Part shown: piece by piece, positions 17,215 to 26,446 of the stretch | Layout of the letters: each line of letters opens with the position of its first letter | How positions within the stretch are numbered: the first letter of the stretch is position 1 | Assembly (NCBI GenBank): GCA_022827055.1 | Contig: JAJDTR010000008.1 | Span: forward strand, 1 to 48,887 | Length of the DNA stretch: 48,887 nucleotides | DNA from: Candidatus Poribacteria bacterium | Lineage (GTDB): Bacteria > Poribacteria > WGA-4E > JAJDTR01 | Direction: 5' to 3' | Notes under the pieces: model-generated | Told to the model about the DNA's origin: nothing | The model's database searches: none | Seen by the model: the letters and a program-made list of their open reading frames with translations, nothing else | Made by a program: the position numbers and the translations under genes

Positions 17215-17627
17215 GGGTCGCAAACACAGCGACTCGCACTTATACTTAAAGATTATGAGTGGTTCGAGGCATGAGTGAGTTTCGCAATTCGATTGCGGAT
17301 ATCGGGTATTGATGTGATTTGTCGTTCTTGCGGCACAAGAGAGATCTCTCGCTTGGGAATAGCTATGGGAACTCTATCGCGGTCGTTGTCAAGATCTCTA
17401 TCGCACTCACTATTCGTTCGTTTGATCTGTCAGAACGTGCTCGTGAAGCGCAAACGCACAGTTTGCGCGATGAAATTTCTGCTATAAACGAACTATTCTC
17501 AATTAAGAATGGCGGCACATTCTATAATCATAATTAGTGGAGACTCGGGTTAATGGCACAAGTATAATGCTTCGAAGGAATAAATCGGAAAAATGGAAGC
17601 GACGAAAAGATTAGAGGAGATTGCACA
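17215..17627. other. Repeat-rich gap without a supported gene
   Basis: Contains a copy of the CTCTATCGC repeat (17392-17431), preceded by partial copies near 17339-17385, and a hairpin GCGCAAAC-GCACA-GTTTGCGC (17448-17468). TATAAT occurs at 17563-17568 without a convincing -35. The 72-aa open frame across it is built from the repeats and is not supported. Confidence 0.6.
17392..17431 (+). repeat. CTCTATCGC-type dispersed repeat
   Basis: AGATCTCTATCGCACTCACT followed by ATTCGTTCGTTTGATCTGTC. It is a diverged copy of the element at 34574-34618, lacking the CTCCTACAG end. Confidence 0.6.
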
Positions 17628-20567
17628 ATGAAAAAAATGGCAATATCGCCCTCCGTGTACTTGGCATGTCTTATTTACCTCTTCTTGGCTACTGATTGTT
17701 TCGTGTTCGCACAAGGCACCCCTCGCATCAACGCCCTTTTTCCGGCGGGTGGGCAGGTGGGGACAACGGTCGATGTCACCGTTCACGGCGCCGACCTTGT
17801 CGAAGCACACACCCTGATCATTGAAGGTGACACGGGAATAACCGGGGAGCTATTCGATTCCAGCGGAGAAGCTGACACGACCCATCAGGCGTTGTTTGAG
17901 GCGTCCTGCACGCAGTGCCACGAACTGCGTTCCCCCAGCAACAGGTCAATGGCTGCGGCGCAGTGGGAGGCGACCGTAGATAACATGATTGACGAAAGGG
18001 ATGCACCCATCTCGGTCGAAGACAGAGATAAAATCGTCTCGTACCTTAAATCGGCGGTTGCAGCAAGTGGAGGTTTGACGCTCCGTTTGTCGATTCCACC
18101 AGATACTCCGCCCGGCGCGCGCGAGATTCGTGTCGTTGGCAAATTCGGCGCATCGACCGCATGGCCCTTTGAAATCAGCGAGCAAGTCGAAGAGGTTGAA
18201 TTAGAACCTAACAGCAGCATTGACGACGCCACACCGGTGGAAACTCCGATTGTCATAAACGGTCTGATCAACTCCCATGCCGATGCGGACTATTTCCAAT
18301 TCGATGGATACGAAGGTGACCGATTTGTCTTCGAGGTCAGAGCATTTCGACTCAATAATGCCAGCCAGCAATTTTTCTACCCCGTGATCACTCTTTATAA
18401 TTCCGATGGCGAGGAACTTGCCCGAAACACCGGTTTCTACGTCCTTGATCCGCTCATCGATTATACTCTTCCTGCCGACGGCACGTATTATCTCGGCGTT
18501 AGAGATCTGCTCTTCGGCAATAATCCGGCGTCCGTATATCGTCTCTCCATGGGTACGATTCCTTACAATACCTATCTTTTTCCCCCGGCAGGCACAATCG
18601 GAACGACTGTAAATGCGGTAATCGGCGGAGAGAATCTTCCCGAGGCATCTGCGACGGACCCGCGCGCCTTGCTTGACATACCTATTGACTTAACAGCTGA
18701 TCAAGAGCCGGGTTTAGGAGAGATTCACACGCCTTACGGAAGTTTCCCCTTTGTCTCCAGTCTTGCACCGGAGAGTGTTGAACTCGCGATGAGTGATCCG
18801 GTCGACACGACTCCGGAACCGGTTGAAACAACCGACATAGAGGGACAGACTCTGTTCGGATTAAAGTGCAGTCAGTGCCATGAGCTGCGCTCCCCAGACA
18901 ATCAACCCCTGTCTACCGAGGAGTGGCGGTCCACCATCATGCGCATGATTGCCAAAGACAACGCAAACATATCAATGGAAGAAGCCGAGCGCATCATCGC
19001 TTATGTTCAAGCGGAAACACAGCGCTTGGCGGCAATTATGGCGAAGCAACTAGAGAGCGCACAGGACATAGTTGTATCTGGCGGTGTAAGTGGGCGCATC
19101 TCCGAGCCTGGCGATGCCGATTACTACAAATTCGATGTCCGCGAGGGGCAGACGCTGGGGCCCTGGTGGGTTATCCAACCGTTTGACAATTACAACGAAA
19201 CCGGGTTTGATGTCGTATATCCGCCCGAGGTTGAAATTGACCTTGAAAAGGAATACGTCGGTAAAGGTAGGAGAACGATCGGATGGTATCAATCAACCGG
19301 CATTGGAAACACCGTGTTCTCGAATGTTCCGGAAGATGACGTCGTTGGTTATGCACTGACATACCTCGAGTCGGACCGCGATCGCACCGAGATTTTATCT
19401 CTCGGCTCCGACGACGGTATCAAAGTGTGGGTGAACGACAAGCTGGTGTGGAGTCATCATGTTCATCGTCCGATAAGTTCCGCAGATGACGTAATCGCCT
19501 TGCCTCTATCCAAAGGACGCAATAAGATTCTGCTCAAGATTGAGAACGGTTTTGGGCCATGGGGCTTCTTGGCTTCAATCGGTGGATACTCAATTGATCT
19601 CTCTGCAGAGCGGCTCGGCTCTCCATTAAGCCCGTCTCTGACGCTGGTAAATTCGCGAGGAGAGGTGCTTGCAAATAACGCCGGGGTCGCGGGAGGGCGC
19701 GATGCGCGCATCGACTTTAGTTTCCCCGAGCCGGGTGTGTACATGCTTCGCGTAGAAGACATCACCGGCGCCGGAGGCGACGAGTACATATATCACCTCG
19801 GTGTAGAACCCACGCGCCCAGATTTTAGTATTTCGGTAACGCCGGACAACCCAAACATCGGGAGAGGCGGCACCGTTGTGCTAACGGTGACCGCGGATCG
19901 CCGTGTTGGATTTAGCGGCGAAATTTTGCTTGACGTGGAGAACCTGCCGCCGGGTGTTACGGCAAGTTCCGGAGCCATCTTGAAAGAGATGGCAGATGGG
20001 ATCATTACACTGACCGCCGCGCCCGATGCCCCATTGGACCACCGTGTGGTGCAGGTCGTCGGGAGTGTCATGCCGTTAACCGGAGAATTGGTCAAGCGCG
20101 CGGCGAATCCGGTCGAGTTTTATCGGCTTGCCAACCAACTGTTGTCCGTACAGCGTTCAAGTGTAGTGGTTAGCGTAACCCAGCCGCCCAATGTCATTCT
20201 TTCCGTTTCGCCCGAAATCCTGAGCATCGCGCCCGAGACACCAGTGCCGTTGACTGTGACCGCACAGCGAAAGCCCGGATCGAAGCAGATTCTAACATTA
20301 GCACTCATCGGTTTGCCGCCCGGGATACGAACACAACAGTTGAACACCATTCTTGGAGGCGATCAGACCGAAGCCACCATTGTACTCGAACCGAATATCG
20401 TTGGATTCGGCATCACCGCGAGGGAAAATCCGTTTGTCGGTCGCGAACTCGCGACGTTTCCATATAATGTCGTCGTAACCGCTTCCGTTGGACAGCAGAT
20501 TGTCGCCAGTAGCCCTCCCGCGAAATTGTCGATCGGTACGAACGGGTCCGGCGCACAGTCACCTTGA
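17628..20567 (+). CDS. Secreted multidomain protein with two haem-c sites and TIG/PPC-like domains
   Basis: 979 aa. Signal peptide 1-29 (...DCFVFAQG). A TIG-like domain starts at 'PRINALFPAGGQVGTTVDV' and resumes as 'LTLRLSIPPDTPPGAREIRV'. Between the halves sits a mono-haem domain with CTQCH (94-98) and candidate axial M120. A PPC-like domain covers about 192-310 ('DADYFQFDGYEGD'). A second haem domain has CSQCH (414-418) and M440, and resembles the haem domain of quinohaemoprotein amine dehydrogenase. A second PPC-like domain begins at about 480, is interrupted by a domain with 'SDDGIKVWVNDKLVW', and resumes as 'SPSLTLVNSRGEVLA'. The C-terminal 300 residues are Ig-like ('SVTPDNPNIGRGGTVVLTV'). 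It is expected outside the cytoplasmic membrane and may carry electrons or sense redox state, with no reaction assignable. AGAGGAG precedes the ATG. Confidence 0.88.
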   Translation: MKKMAISPSVYLACLIYLFLATDCFVFAQGTPRINALFPAGGQVGTTVDVTVHGADLVEAHTLIIEGDTGITGELFDSSGEADTTHQALFEASCTQCHELRSPSNRSMAAAQWEATVDNMIDERDAPISVEDRDKIVSYLKSAVAASGGLTLRLSIPPDTPPGAREIRVVGKFGASTAWPFEISEQVEEVELEPNSSIDDATPVETPIVINGLINSHADADYFQFDGYEGDRFVFEVRAFRLNNASQQFFYPVITLYNSDGEELARNTGFYVLDPLIDYTLPADGTYYLGVRDLLFGNNPASVYRLSMGTIPYNTYLFPPAGTIGTTVNAVIGGENLPEASATDPRALLDIPIDLTADQEPGLGEIHTPYGSFPFVSSLAPESVELAMSDPVDTTPEPVETTDIEGQTLFGLKCSQCHELRSPDNQPLSTEEWRSTIMRMIAKDNANISMEEAERIIAYVQAETQRLAAIMAKQLESAQDIVVSGGVSGRISEPGDADYYKFDVREGQTLGPWWVIQPFDNYNETGFDVVYPPEVEIDLEKEYVGKGRRTIGWYQSTGIGNTVFSNVPEDDVVGYALTYLESDRDRTEILSLGSDDGIKVWVNDKLVWSHHVHRPISSADDVIALPLSKGRNKILLKIENGFGPWGFLASIGGYSIDLSAERLGSPLSPSLTLVNSRGEVLANNAGVAGGRDARIDFSFPEPGVYMLRVEDITGAGGDEYIYHLGVEPTRPDFSISVTPDNPNIGRGGTVVLTVTADRRVGFSGEILLDVENLPPGVTASSGAILKEMADGIITLTAAPDAPLDHRVVQVVGSVMPLTGELVKRAANPVEFYRLANQLLSVQRSSVVVSVTQPPNVILSVSPEILSIAPETPVPLTVTAQRKPGSKQILTLALIGLPPGIRTQQLNTILGGDQTEATIVLEPNIVGFGITARENPFVGRELATFPYNVVVTASVGQQIVASSPPAKLSIGTNGSGAQSP

Positions 20568-20644
20568 CAATACTCCAAATGAAGCGCGATTAACTCTCCC
20601 GCCTCCCTTGTACCACGGACAACACACATGTTCGGTCGGAGCCG

Positions 20645-22570
20645 ATGAATGTGGTCAATGAACTGAAGGCGTCGACAATCCGACTGCGAGCCGCAATAAT
20701 CGCATTGCTGCTCGTCGTGCCGAACGCCTATTTCGTCATTGGCGCAGAGGTGTTGTCCAATCAAGGATTTCCGACGCGCGTCGCGCTTTTCTACACCGTA
20801 GTTTTCATTGTTTTTGTCGTTACGCTCCTCAACACGTTTCTCGAACATTCCCTCCCCGGCGCAGCCCTAACTCGACCCGAACTGGGTTTCCTCTACGTCC
20901 TTCTCTCCTTGGGTGCGTCCCTCGCTGGCACAGATATGCTGCAGGGCTTAATGATAATGATTGGGCACCCCTTCTGGTTTGCCACGCCTGAAAACGACTG
21001 GAAAAACCTCTACTGGCAATATATACCCCATTGGCTAACCATCCAAGACTTGAGTGTTTTGAACGGATTCTATAAGGGTGAAGGGACGCTCTACACGCAG
21101 GCGTATCTCAAAGTCTGGATAGGAAGAGTGTTGATTTGGGGCGGTTTCGCTTCCGTGCTGGTGCTAACGCTGCTGTGCATCAACGTTATCCTCAGAAAAC
21201 AGTGGGTTGAGCGAGAGAAGTTGACCTATCCCATTATCCAACTGCCGCTTGAAATCACACGAGGCCGCCATTTCTTTAGTCAAAAGTTGCTGTGGTACGG
21301 GTTTGGATTGGCGGGAGGCATCGGAGTATTAAACGGTCTAAGTTACCTTTTCCCGTCGATTCCCTACCTCCCCGTAAAAGCGCAAAATGTCTCCATGTAT
21401 TTCACCGAGAAGCCGTGGAGCGCCATAGGCGGGATGCTTATCGGCTTTTACCCTTTTCTAATCGGCATCAGCTATCTGGTTCCGCTCGATCTGTGTTTTT
21501 CCGTCTGGTTCTTCTATCTCTTCTTCAAAGCGGAGCGAATCATCGGAAGCGTGTTGGGACTCGAACAACTACCTCGCTTTCCTTTCATCACGGAGCAATC
21601 ATTCGGGGCGTACATCGGGCTGTGCGCGTTCGCCGTTTGGTCGGGCAGAAAATTTTTCCGGGACGTGATTCGCAAGGCGCTCGGTATGCCATCAACTCTT
21701 GACGACGGACGCGAACCGATGCCGTATCGATGGGCGGTGATGGGGGTCGTGTGCGGCATGGCTCTGCTCGTCCTATTTTCATGCAGCGCCGGAATGTCGT
21801 CATGGGTCGCTATCACTTTTTTCGCTATCTATTTCGTAGTCTCCACCACTATCGCTCGAATGCGAGCAGAACTCGGAGCGCCCGAACACAGTTTCGCACG
21901 AACCGCCCCCGGCATCGCCATGATCAGTATGTTCGGTACGCGGCGCCTCGCCAAAAACAACCTTGTGATGTTCGCTTATTATTTCTGGTTCACGCGCACA
22001 TATCGAGGTCACCCGGGTCCCCACCAGCTTGAGGGGTTCAAGATTGCGGACACAACCGGATTGAATGTCAGGCAGCTCCTCATGTTCATGGCGATATATA
22101 TCGTGATCGCCGCGTATGCCGCGATGTGGATACTGTTACACAGCTCCTACGACCTCGGAGCCACAACCAAAATCCAAGGCTGGTACACCAATTTCGGCAA
22201 TTTCACCTTCGGTATGCTCGACGGTTGGGTCAAAACCCCGACAACAACAAACGTGTTGGCCGTTACATCCATGGGAGCCGGGCTACTTTTTACTTTCTTC
22301 CTGCAGGCAATGAGGATGCGTTTCTTCTGGTGGCCTTTTCACGGGGTGGGGTATGCACTTTCCGGCAGCCTTTACATGGACTGGGTGTGGCTGCCGTTCT
22401 TTGTAGGCTGGATAGCAAAAGCAATAATCTTACGATTCCGCGGCATCAGCGGCTATAGACACTTACGGCCCTTCTTTCTTGGATTAATCCTAGGCGAGTT
22501 TACGATTGGCAGCATCTGGAATCTCATCGGTTTCGCCCTAGATTACCCGATGTATAAATTCTGGCGATAA
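20645..22570 (+). CDS. Polytopic membrane protein of the DUF6785/DUF6784 type
   Basis: 641 aa with roughly a dozen hydrophobic segments, beginning 'AAIIALLLVVPNAYFVIGAE' and ending near 'FFLGLILGEFTIGSIWNLIG'. Recurrent features of this uncharacterised family are visible: 'ALTRPELGFLYVLLSLGASL' after the second segment, 'GHPFWFATPENDW', 'REKLTYPIIQLPLEIT', 'RMRAELGAPEH' and 'GVGYALSGSLYMDWVWLPFF'. The pattern of paired membrane halves and a gate-like RMRAELG segment recalls transporters of the oligopeptide-transporter group, but the substrate is unknown. GGAG lies 4 bases before the ATG. It follows the haem/PPC protein gene by 77 bases on the same strand, so both may serve one envelope process. 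Confidence 0.85.
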   Translation: MNVVNELKASTIRLRAAIIALLLVVPNAYFVIGAEVLSNQGFPTRVALFYTVVFIVFVVTLLNTFLEHSLPGAALTRPELGFLYVLLSLGASLAGTDMLQGLMIMIGHPFWFATPENDWKNLYWQYIPHWLTIQDLSVLNGFYKGEGTLYTQAYLKVWIGRVLIWGGFASVLVLTLLCINVILRKQWVEREKLTYPIIQLPLEITRGRHFFSQKLLWYGFGLAGGIGVLNGLSYLFPSIPYLPVKAQNVSMYFTEKPWSAIGGMLIGFYPFLIGISYLVPLDLCFSVWFFYLFFKAERIIGSVLGLEQLPRFPFITEQSFGAYIGLCAFAVWSGRKFFRDVIRKALGMPSTLDDGREPMPYRWAVMGVVCGMALLVLFSCSAGMSSWVAITFFAIYFVVSTTIARMRAELGAPEHSFARTAPGIAMISMFGTRRLAKNNLVMFAYYFWFTRTYRGHPGPHQLEGFKIADTTGLNVRQLLMFMAIYIVIAAYAAMWILLHSSYDLGATTKIQGWYTNFGNFTFGMLDGWVKTPTTTNVLAVTSMGAGLLFTFFLQAMRMRFFWWPFHGVGYALSGSLYMDWVWLPFFVGWIAKAIILRFRGISGYRHLRPFFLGLILGEFTIGSIWNLIGFALDYPMYKFWR

Positions 22571-22655
22571 AAGTGCGCGCCACCTACCCAGCGGAAGGTA
22601 GACGCATGGAATTGAATCGTTCACTGCGGAAAGGCTCGGTACGATCTCATTTCTG

Positions 22656-22684
22656 TTGACCTGGAAGGCAGAATTGAGTAAACT
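22656..22684 (+). promoter_or_regulatory. Sigma70-like promoter for the PhyH gene at 22909
   Basis: TTGACC (22656-22661), 17-base spacer, TAAACT (22679-22684). It lies in the 338-base gap 22571-22908, in which I see no gene or repeat. Confidence 0.5.
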
Positions 22685-22908
22685 GGGTTATGTCAATCTC
22701 AGTTGTTTGCCAGTTGTTTCTTGCAGAATCATAGCATACGGTCGGGAATCGGAATTCCGTCCTACACAGTGCATTCGGCAGGCGAATTCTCCGAATAGCG
22801 AAATATCCATCAAAACGGGAACTGACCGTATTGTTTTCCCATTAGAACGCCCGTTCTTAGCTTCATTATCATCTGGCGATCGCACATGGGTCAATGGAGA
22901 CACCTCAA

Positions 22909-24039
22909 ATGAACACCGATAGCACCGCGCAAGATCAGATTGCCGCTTACGTTCGTGATGGCGAGCGCACGGCGTACCAACTCGGCAATCGCGGTCCGAT
23001 GAAATTCGATGCCAATGGCACTGTTGACAAAAAGATTCTGGATGCCTACTGGCATTACGGCTTCTACGTGTTCGAGGGTGCCGTAAAGTCTGATGAACTA
23101 GAGGAGTTGCAGACCGAGTTGGAGCGCGCCTTTGATCGAGCACCGCACACCAAGGATGCGCTAGTCGACGCCCATGGCCGACCCGCCATAGGTACCCCTC
23201 CCGAGCGCTCAAGTTTTCGCTTCGAGAAGCCGCTGAGCGATCCTGATGGAGGCAAGGGGCGGCACCCGGCCAATATGGCGATACCCGATCTTCCGTCGGA
23301 TGCGCCCGATTATGTAATCTCCGGAATCTCCGGTCCCATACAGCTCCTCGAATCCTGTTTCAGGCTTTACGGCCACCCCCAACTACTCTCTATCACCGAG
23401 CAGATAAACGGCTCCGACTTTACCCCGTTCTCCGAGTCTATGATTGTGAAACCGGCGGTCTTTGGACCATCAGTGGCGTGGCATCAGGACGGCACTACAC
23501 ACTGGGATCGGGACGATTTGGACGAAGGCACCCACGGATTCAACTTTATGTTTCAATATTATGGAAGCACCGCCGCGAACGGCGTCTGGGTGCTTCCGGG
23601 ATCACACAAGCGAGGCAAGATCGACATACTAAAGATGATGGCTGAGAATAATGGGTCAGATCGCCTGCCCGGCGCAGTGCCCATGGTATGCGATCCGGGT
23701 GACATCGTCATTTCCAACCGCCAACTGCTGCACGGCTCCTTTCCGAACGACTCGCCTCAAAAACGAGTGACGTTCAACTTCGGCTTTCACCGCCGATCTT
23801 CGATTCTCAATGTCAGAAAAAAATGGCAGGACAAACCCGACCTCGTCTACGATGAGGAACTCGTCATTCAGAGATCTCGTATGGTTGCCCTAGCGATAGA
23901 CGCTCGACACCAACACTTTCCGGACGAACCGAGCTATGTTTATAAGCCATTGGCAGGACAAGAAGACTCCAATCGGTGGAGCGAGGAGACACGGGATAGC
24001 ATCTTGAACAACCGCAGCCTCATTAACCTGAGTATCTAA
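22909..24039 (+). CDS. Phytanoyl-CoA dioxygenase (PhyH) family protein
   Basis: 376 aa from the ATG at 22909, chosen because GGAGACACCTCAA lies directly before it. An ATG at 22894 is in frame and lacks a site. The iron site is complete: H192-x-D194 (VAWHQDGTTHWD), H275 (QLLHGSF) and R286 (PQKRVTF). 'NGVWVLPGSHKRGK' is the typical segment between them. The N-terminal 45 residues before 'AYWHYGFYVFEGAV' are an extension relative to the other PhyH genes in the window. It would use Fe(II), O2 and 2-oxoglutarate in the cytoplasm on an unknown substrate. It stands alone between a membrane protein and an ASPIC/UnbV protein, with its own promoter candidate. Confidence 0.92.
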   Translation: MNTDSTAQDQIAAYVRDGERTAYQLGNRGPMKFDANGTVDKKILDAYWHYGFYVFEGAVKSDELEELQTELERAFDRAPHTKDALVDAHGRPAIGTPPERSSFRFEKPLSDPDGGKGRHPANMAIPDLPSDAPDYVISGISGPIQLLESCFRLYGHPQLLSITEQINGSDFTPFSESMIVKPAVFGPSVAWHQDGTTHWDRDDLDEGTHGFNFMFQYYGSTAANGVWVLPGSHKRGKIDILKMMAENNGSDRLPGAVPMVCDPGDIVISNRQLLHGSFPNDSPQKRVTFNFGFHRRSSILNVRKKWQDKPDLVYDEELVIQRSRMVALAIDARHQHFPDEPSYVYKPLAGQEDSNRWSEETRDSILNNRSLINLSI

Positions 24040-24334
24040 ATCGACTTTCGCCGGCACAAGAGACACCGACGTGGGCAGAGATTGAGCAAACGAATAACGC
24101 CTAACGTGCGCGATATAGAACTTCCTTCCCTGCCACTCCAGGCGGTCGCGACCTGGAGATCGTTCCTACAAATGGTTTGTTGAAATAACGGTCGGCCGCC
24201 GAATCAAGCATCTCAGTTCTTTTCATATTGCGTTCGACTGGTCGTTCGCTTGATCTAGTAGATTGTGGTAGGCGCAAACTAACAGTTTGCGCTACGAGGG
24301 CACGTCCGATTTTGCCGTATGTAAACCACCATAG
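24040..24334. other. Gap with two dispersed hairpins
   Basis: Hairpin 1 (24148-24169): GCGACCT-GG-AGATCGT followed by TCCTAC. Hairpin 2 (24272-24295): GCGCAAACT-AAC-AGTTTGCGC followed by TAC. Between them 'CGTTCGACTGGTCGTTCGCTTGATCTAG' (24230-24257) looks like a diverged end of the CTCTATCGC-type repeat. No gene is seen. Confidence 0.55.
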
Positions 24335-26023
24335 ATGCCACGATTGTCATATCACGTATTTCTTCTCACCTTTTTTCTTTATGTGCTCCCCGCCTTCTCA
24401 AATCCTCTCCATGTGAAATTTGTCGACGTTGCGGAGGAAGCGGAACTCGATTTCAAGCATTTCACGGGCGCATTCGGAAAGCGGTACATGCCCGAAACCA
24501 TGGGATCGGGCTGCGCCTTCCTAGACTTCGATAACGACGCACGACTCGACATTCTCCTCATCAATGGAATGAGTTGGAAGAATAGCGAGACATCTCCCAC
24601 CTCCAAACTCTATCGTAATGTGGGTAACGATAGATTTGTCGATGTCACCGATGCGGCAAATTTGGCGATTCCGATGTACGGTATGGGCACCGCCATCGCC
24701 GATTACGACAACGACGGAGACGCCGACATCTACATTACGACTCTGAAACGCAACCGACTCTTTCGCAACAACGCCGACGGCACATTTAGCGATGTGACCG
24801 ACACAGCGGCGGTTGGCGGCGAGTCGTGGTCTACCAGCGCGCTGTTTTTTGACTACGACCGAGACGGATGGTTGGATCTGTTCGTATGCAACTTCATACG
24901 ATGGTCGAAGAAGCTTGAGATTCCCTGCGTTGTTGACGATCAGTTTATCTTTTACTGCCCACCCTTCGCCTATGGGGGTAGATCATGCAGACTGTATCGA
25001 AACCTCGGTAACGGGACGTTTGAAGATGTCACCATTCGAGCCGGGATTTATAATCTCAAGGGAAAATCCCTCGGCGTTACGATGCTGGACTACGACGATG
25101 ACGGGTGGATAGACCTAGCTGTAGCCAACGACACCGAACCGAATTTCCTATACCGTAACAATGGCGACGGCACCTTCACCGACGAAGCGGTGCCGAGAGG
25201 CGTTGCTACCAGCGAAAAGGGCATGGCGCGCGCGGGTATGGGCATCGACGCTTCGGATGTGAAAAACGACGGCGGCGTTGTGTTGGCAATCGGAAACTTC
25301 AGCAACGAGATGACCGCCTTCTTCTATGCTTCCGACAACCACGAGTTCATCGATCTAGCGAGAACGGCAAACCTCGGAAGCGCAAGCCTTCTCACCCTGA
25401 CGTTCGGTCTATTCTTCTTTGATTTCGATCTGGATGGACATTCCGATCTGTTCTGCGTCAACGGTCACATTGAGCCGGACATCGCAAAATCACAGCCGAA
25501 TCTCAGCCACGCGCAGCAGCCATCTCTGTTCCGGAATCAAGGCAATCTTATATTCGAAGATGTGAGCGACGTGGTCGGGTTTGAGAATCCCGGCGTCGGC
25601 AGGGGCGCCGCCTACGGCGATTATGACGGCGACGGCGATTTGGATGTGTTGGTATCCAACAATGGTGTTCTGCCCGAATACGGCGGCGCTTCGCTGTTTC
25701 GGAACGAGGGCGGGAATCAAATGAATTTCTTACGCGTGAAGACAATCGGGACGCAGAGCAATAGGGACGGCATTGGAGCTAAAGTCGTTCTCGCGGCGGG
25801 AAACGCGACTCAACGGAAAATGGTTCGGACGGGCGGAAGTTACTGCTCCCAGAGCGAAAAGACACTCACGTTCGGTCTAGGCAATGTTGAATTGGTTGAA
25901 TCTCTTCAGGTCATTTGGCCCTCGGGGCAGGTCGATCGATACAAAAACCTTGCGCCGAACCGTCTGATTACGGTTATTGAAGGATCACGTGACCGAATAG
26001 GGAACGCGTTAACAAATCCCTGA
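24335..26023 (+). CDS. Secreted FG-GAP/VCBS-repeat protein with C-terminal ASPIC/UnbV domain
   Basis: 562 aa. N-terminal signal peptide (hydrophobic 'VFLLTFFLYVLPAFS', residues 8-22). The body consists of FG-GAP-like repeats with calcium-loop Asp patterns: 'FLDFDNDARLDILLING', 'IADYDNDGDADIYIT', 'FFDYDRDGWLDLFVCN', 'MLDYDDDGWIDLAVAND', 'FFDFDLDGHSDLFCVNG' and 'YGDYDGDGDLDVLVSNN', an integrin-alpha-like propeller. The last about 85 residues match ASPIC/UnbV: 'GIGAKVVLAAGNATQRKMV', 'GSYCSQSEKTLTFGLG', 'VIWPSGQVDRYKNLAPN'. The protein is exported and probably binds a surface partner or glycan, and no enzymatic role is known for this layout. The ribosome binding site is weak. A relic of a related 3' end lies at 26262-26304. 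Confidence 0.92.
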   Translation: MPRLSYHVFLLTFFLYVLPAFSNPLHVKFVDVAEEAELDFKHFTGAFGKRYMPETMGSGCAFLDFDNDARLDILLINGMSWKNSETSPTSKLYRNVGNDRFVDVTDAANLAIPMYGMGTAIADYDNDGDADIYITTLKRNRLFRNNADGTFSDVTDTAAVGGESWSTSALFFDYDRDGWLDLFVCNFIRWSKKLEIPCVVDDQFIFYCPPFAYGGRSCRLYRNLGNGTFEDVTIRAGIYNLKGKSLGVTMLDYDDDGWIDLAVANDTEPNFLYRNNGDGTFTDEAVPRGVATSEKGMARAGMGIDASDVKNDGGVVLAIGNFSNEMTAFFYASDNHEFIDLARTANLGSASLLTLTFGLFFFDFDLDGHSDLFCVNGHIEPDIAKSQPNLSHAQQPSLFRNQGNLIFEDVSDVVGFENPGVGRGAAYGDYDGDGDLDVLVSNNGVLPEYGGASLFRNEGGNQMNFLRVKTIGTQSNRDGIGAKVVLAAGNATQRKMVRTGGSYCSQSEKTLTFGLGNVELVESLQVIWPSGQVDRYKNLAPNRLITVIEGSRDRIGNALTNP

Positions 26024-26073
26024 CAGTGAAGGCGATAGATGTCCATTTCAACTATCAAGTAACCTTCGACATT

Positions 26074-26140
26074 GCGCTCCGCTGGAGCGCAGACGCGGTG
26101 AGGAATCGTGTTCTATTGACATCGCACTCCGCTGGAGTGC
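26074..26140. repeat. Twin hairpins with a compensatory base-pair change
   Basis: GCGCTCC-GCT-GGAGCGC (26074-26090) and GCACTCC-GCT-GGAGTGC (26124-26140). They differ by one substitution on each arm (G-C pair to A-T pair) and pairing is preserved. Similar words precede each: TCGACATTGC and TTGACATCGC. Confidence 0.75.
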
Positions 26141-26261
26141 AGGAATCAGTTTCGTCGTTATCTTCGGAAATTGGGAATCTCTATCGCAGAATTTGCTATC
26201 GCGCGCACAATTCGCTTGATTGCGCCTTACAAGGAATGGTGGGCAGTGCCCACCCTACAAC

Positions 26262-26304
26262 TAACTGGTTGATTACCGTTATTGAGGGATCAAGCGCTGA
26301 ATAA
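26262..26304 (+). pseudogene. Fossil 3' end of an ASPIC/UnbV gene
   Basis: The frame reads NWLITVIEGSSAE then TAA. This matches the C-terminus of the intact ASPIC/UnbV gene just upstream (NRLITVIEGSRDR), including eight identical residues, LITVIEGS, with synonymous differences in the DNA. Only the tail survives, so a paralogue was probably deleted here, leaving its end next to dispersed hairpins. Confidence 0.5.
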
Positions 26305-26446
26305 GGAGCGTGATAGAACATTCGGAGCGAAAAAGATTCGTCCCAATTTCCAGCAAAAAGTCGCGACCTGGAGGTCGCTCCTACAGCGCCCCAAACTGGT
26401 TGCAAATTAGGATATCACGAACGATTTGCCGCTGCGACTACGACTA

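Larger units (their letters stand above)
26024..26446. other. Repeat-dense gap between convergent genes
   Basis: Holds twin hairpins (26074-26090 and 26124-26140), a partial CTCTATCGC-type repeat (about 26175-26222), CTAC hairpins at 26238-26258 (GGTGGGCA-G-TGCCCACC-CTAC) and 26363-26384 (GCGACCT-GG-AGGTCGC-TCCTAC), and the ASPIC/UnbV relic at 26262-26304. There is no intact gene. Confidence 0.7.

Noticed and set aside
17262..17276. tRNA T-loop-like GGTTCGAGGC
   Set aside because: No acceptor or anticodon stems can be paired around it.
17319..17537. 72-aa plus-strand open frame upstream of the haem/PPC protein
   Set aside because: Its sequence is made of dispersed repeats and a hairpin, and there is no ribosome binding site.
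17555..17570. Sigma54-like TGGCAC...TGC upstream of the 979-aa protein
   Set aside because: The GG-to-GC spacing is 12 bases rather than 10.
22688..23212. 174-aa minus-strand open frame
   Set aside because: It lies antisense to the start of the PhyH gene and its promoter, with arginine/serine-rich composition typical of shadow frames.
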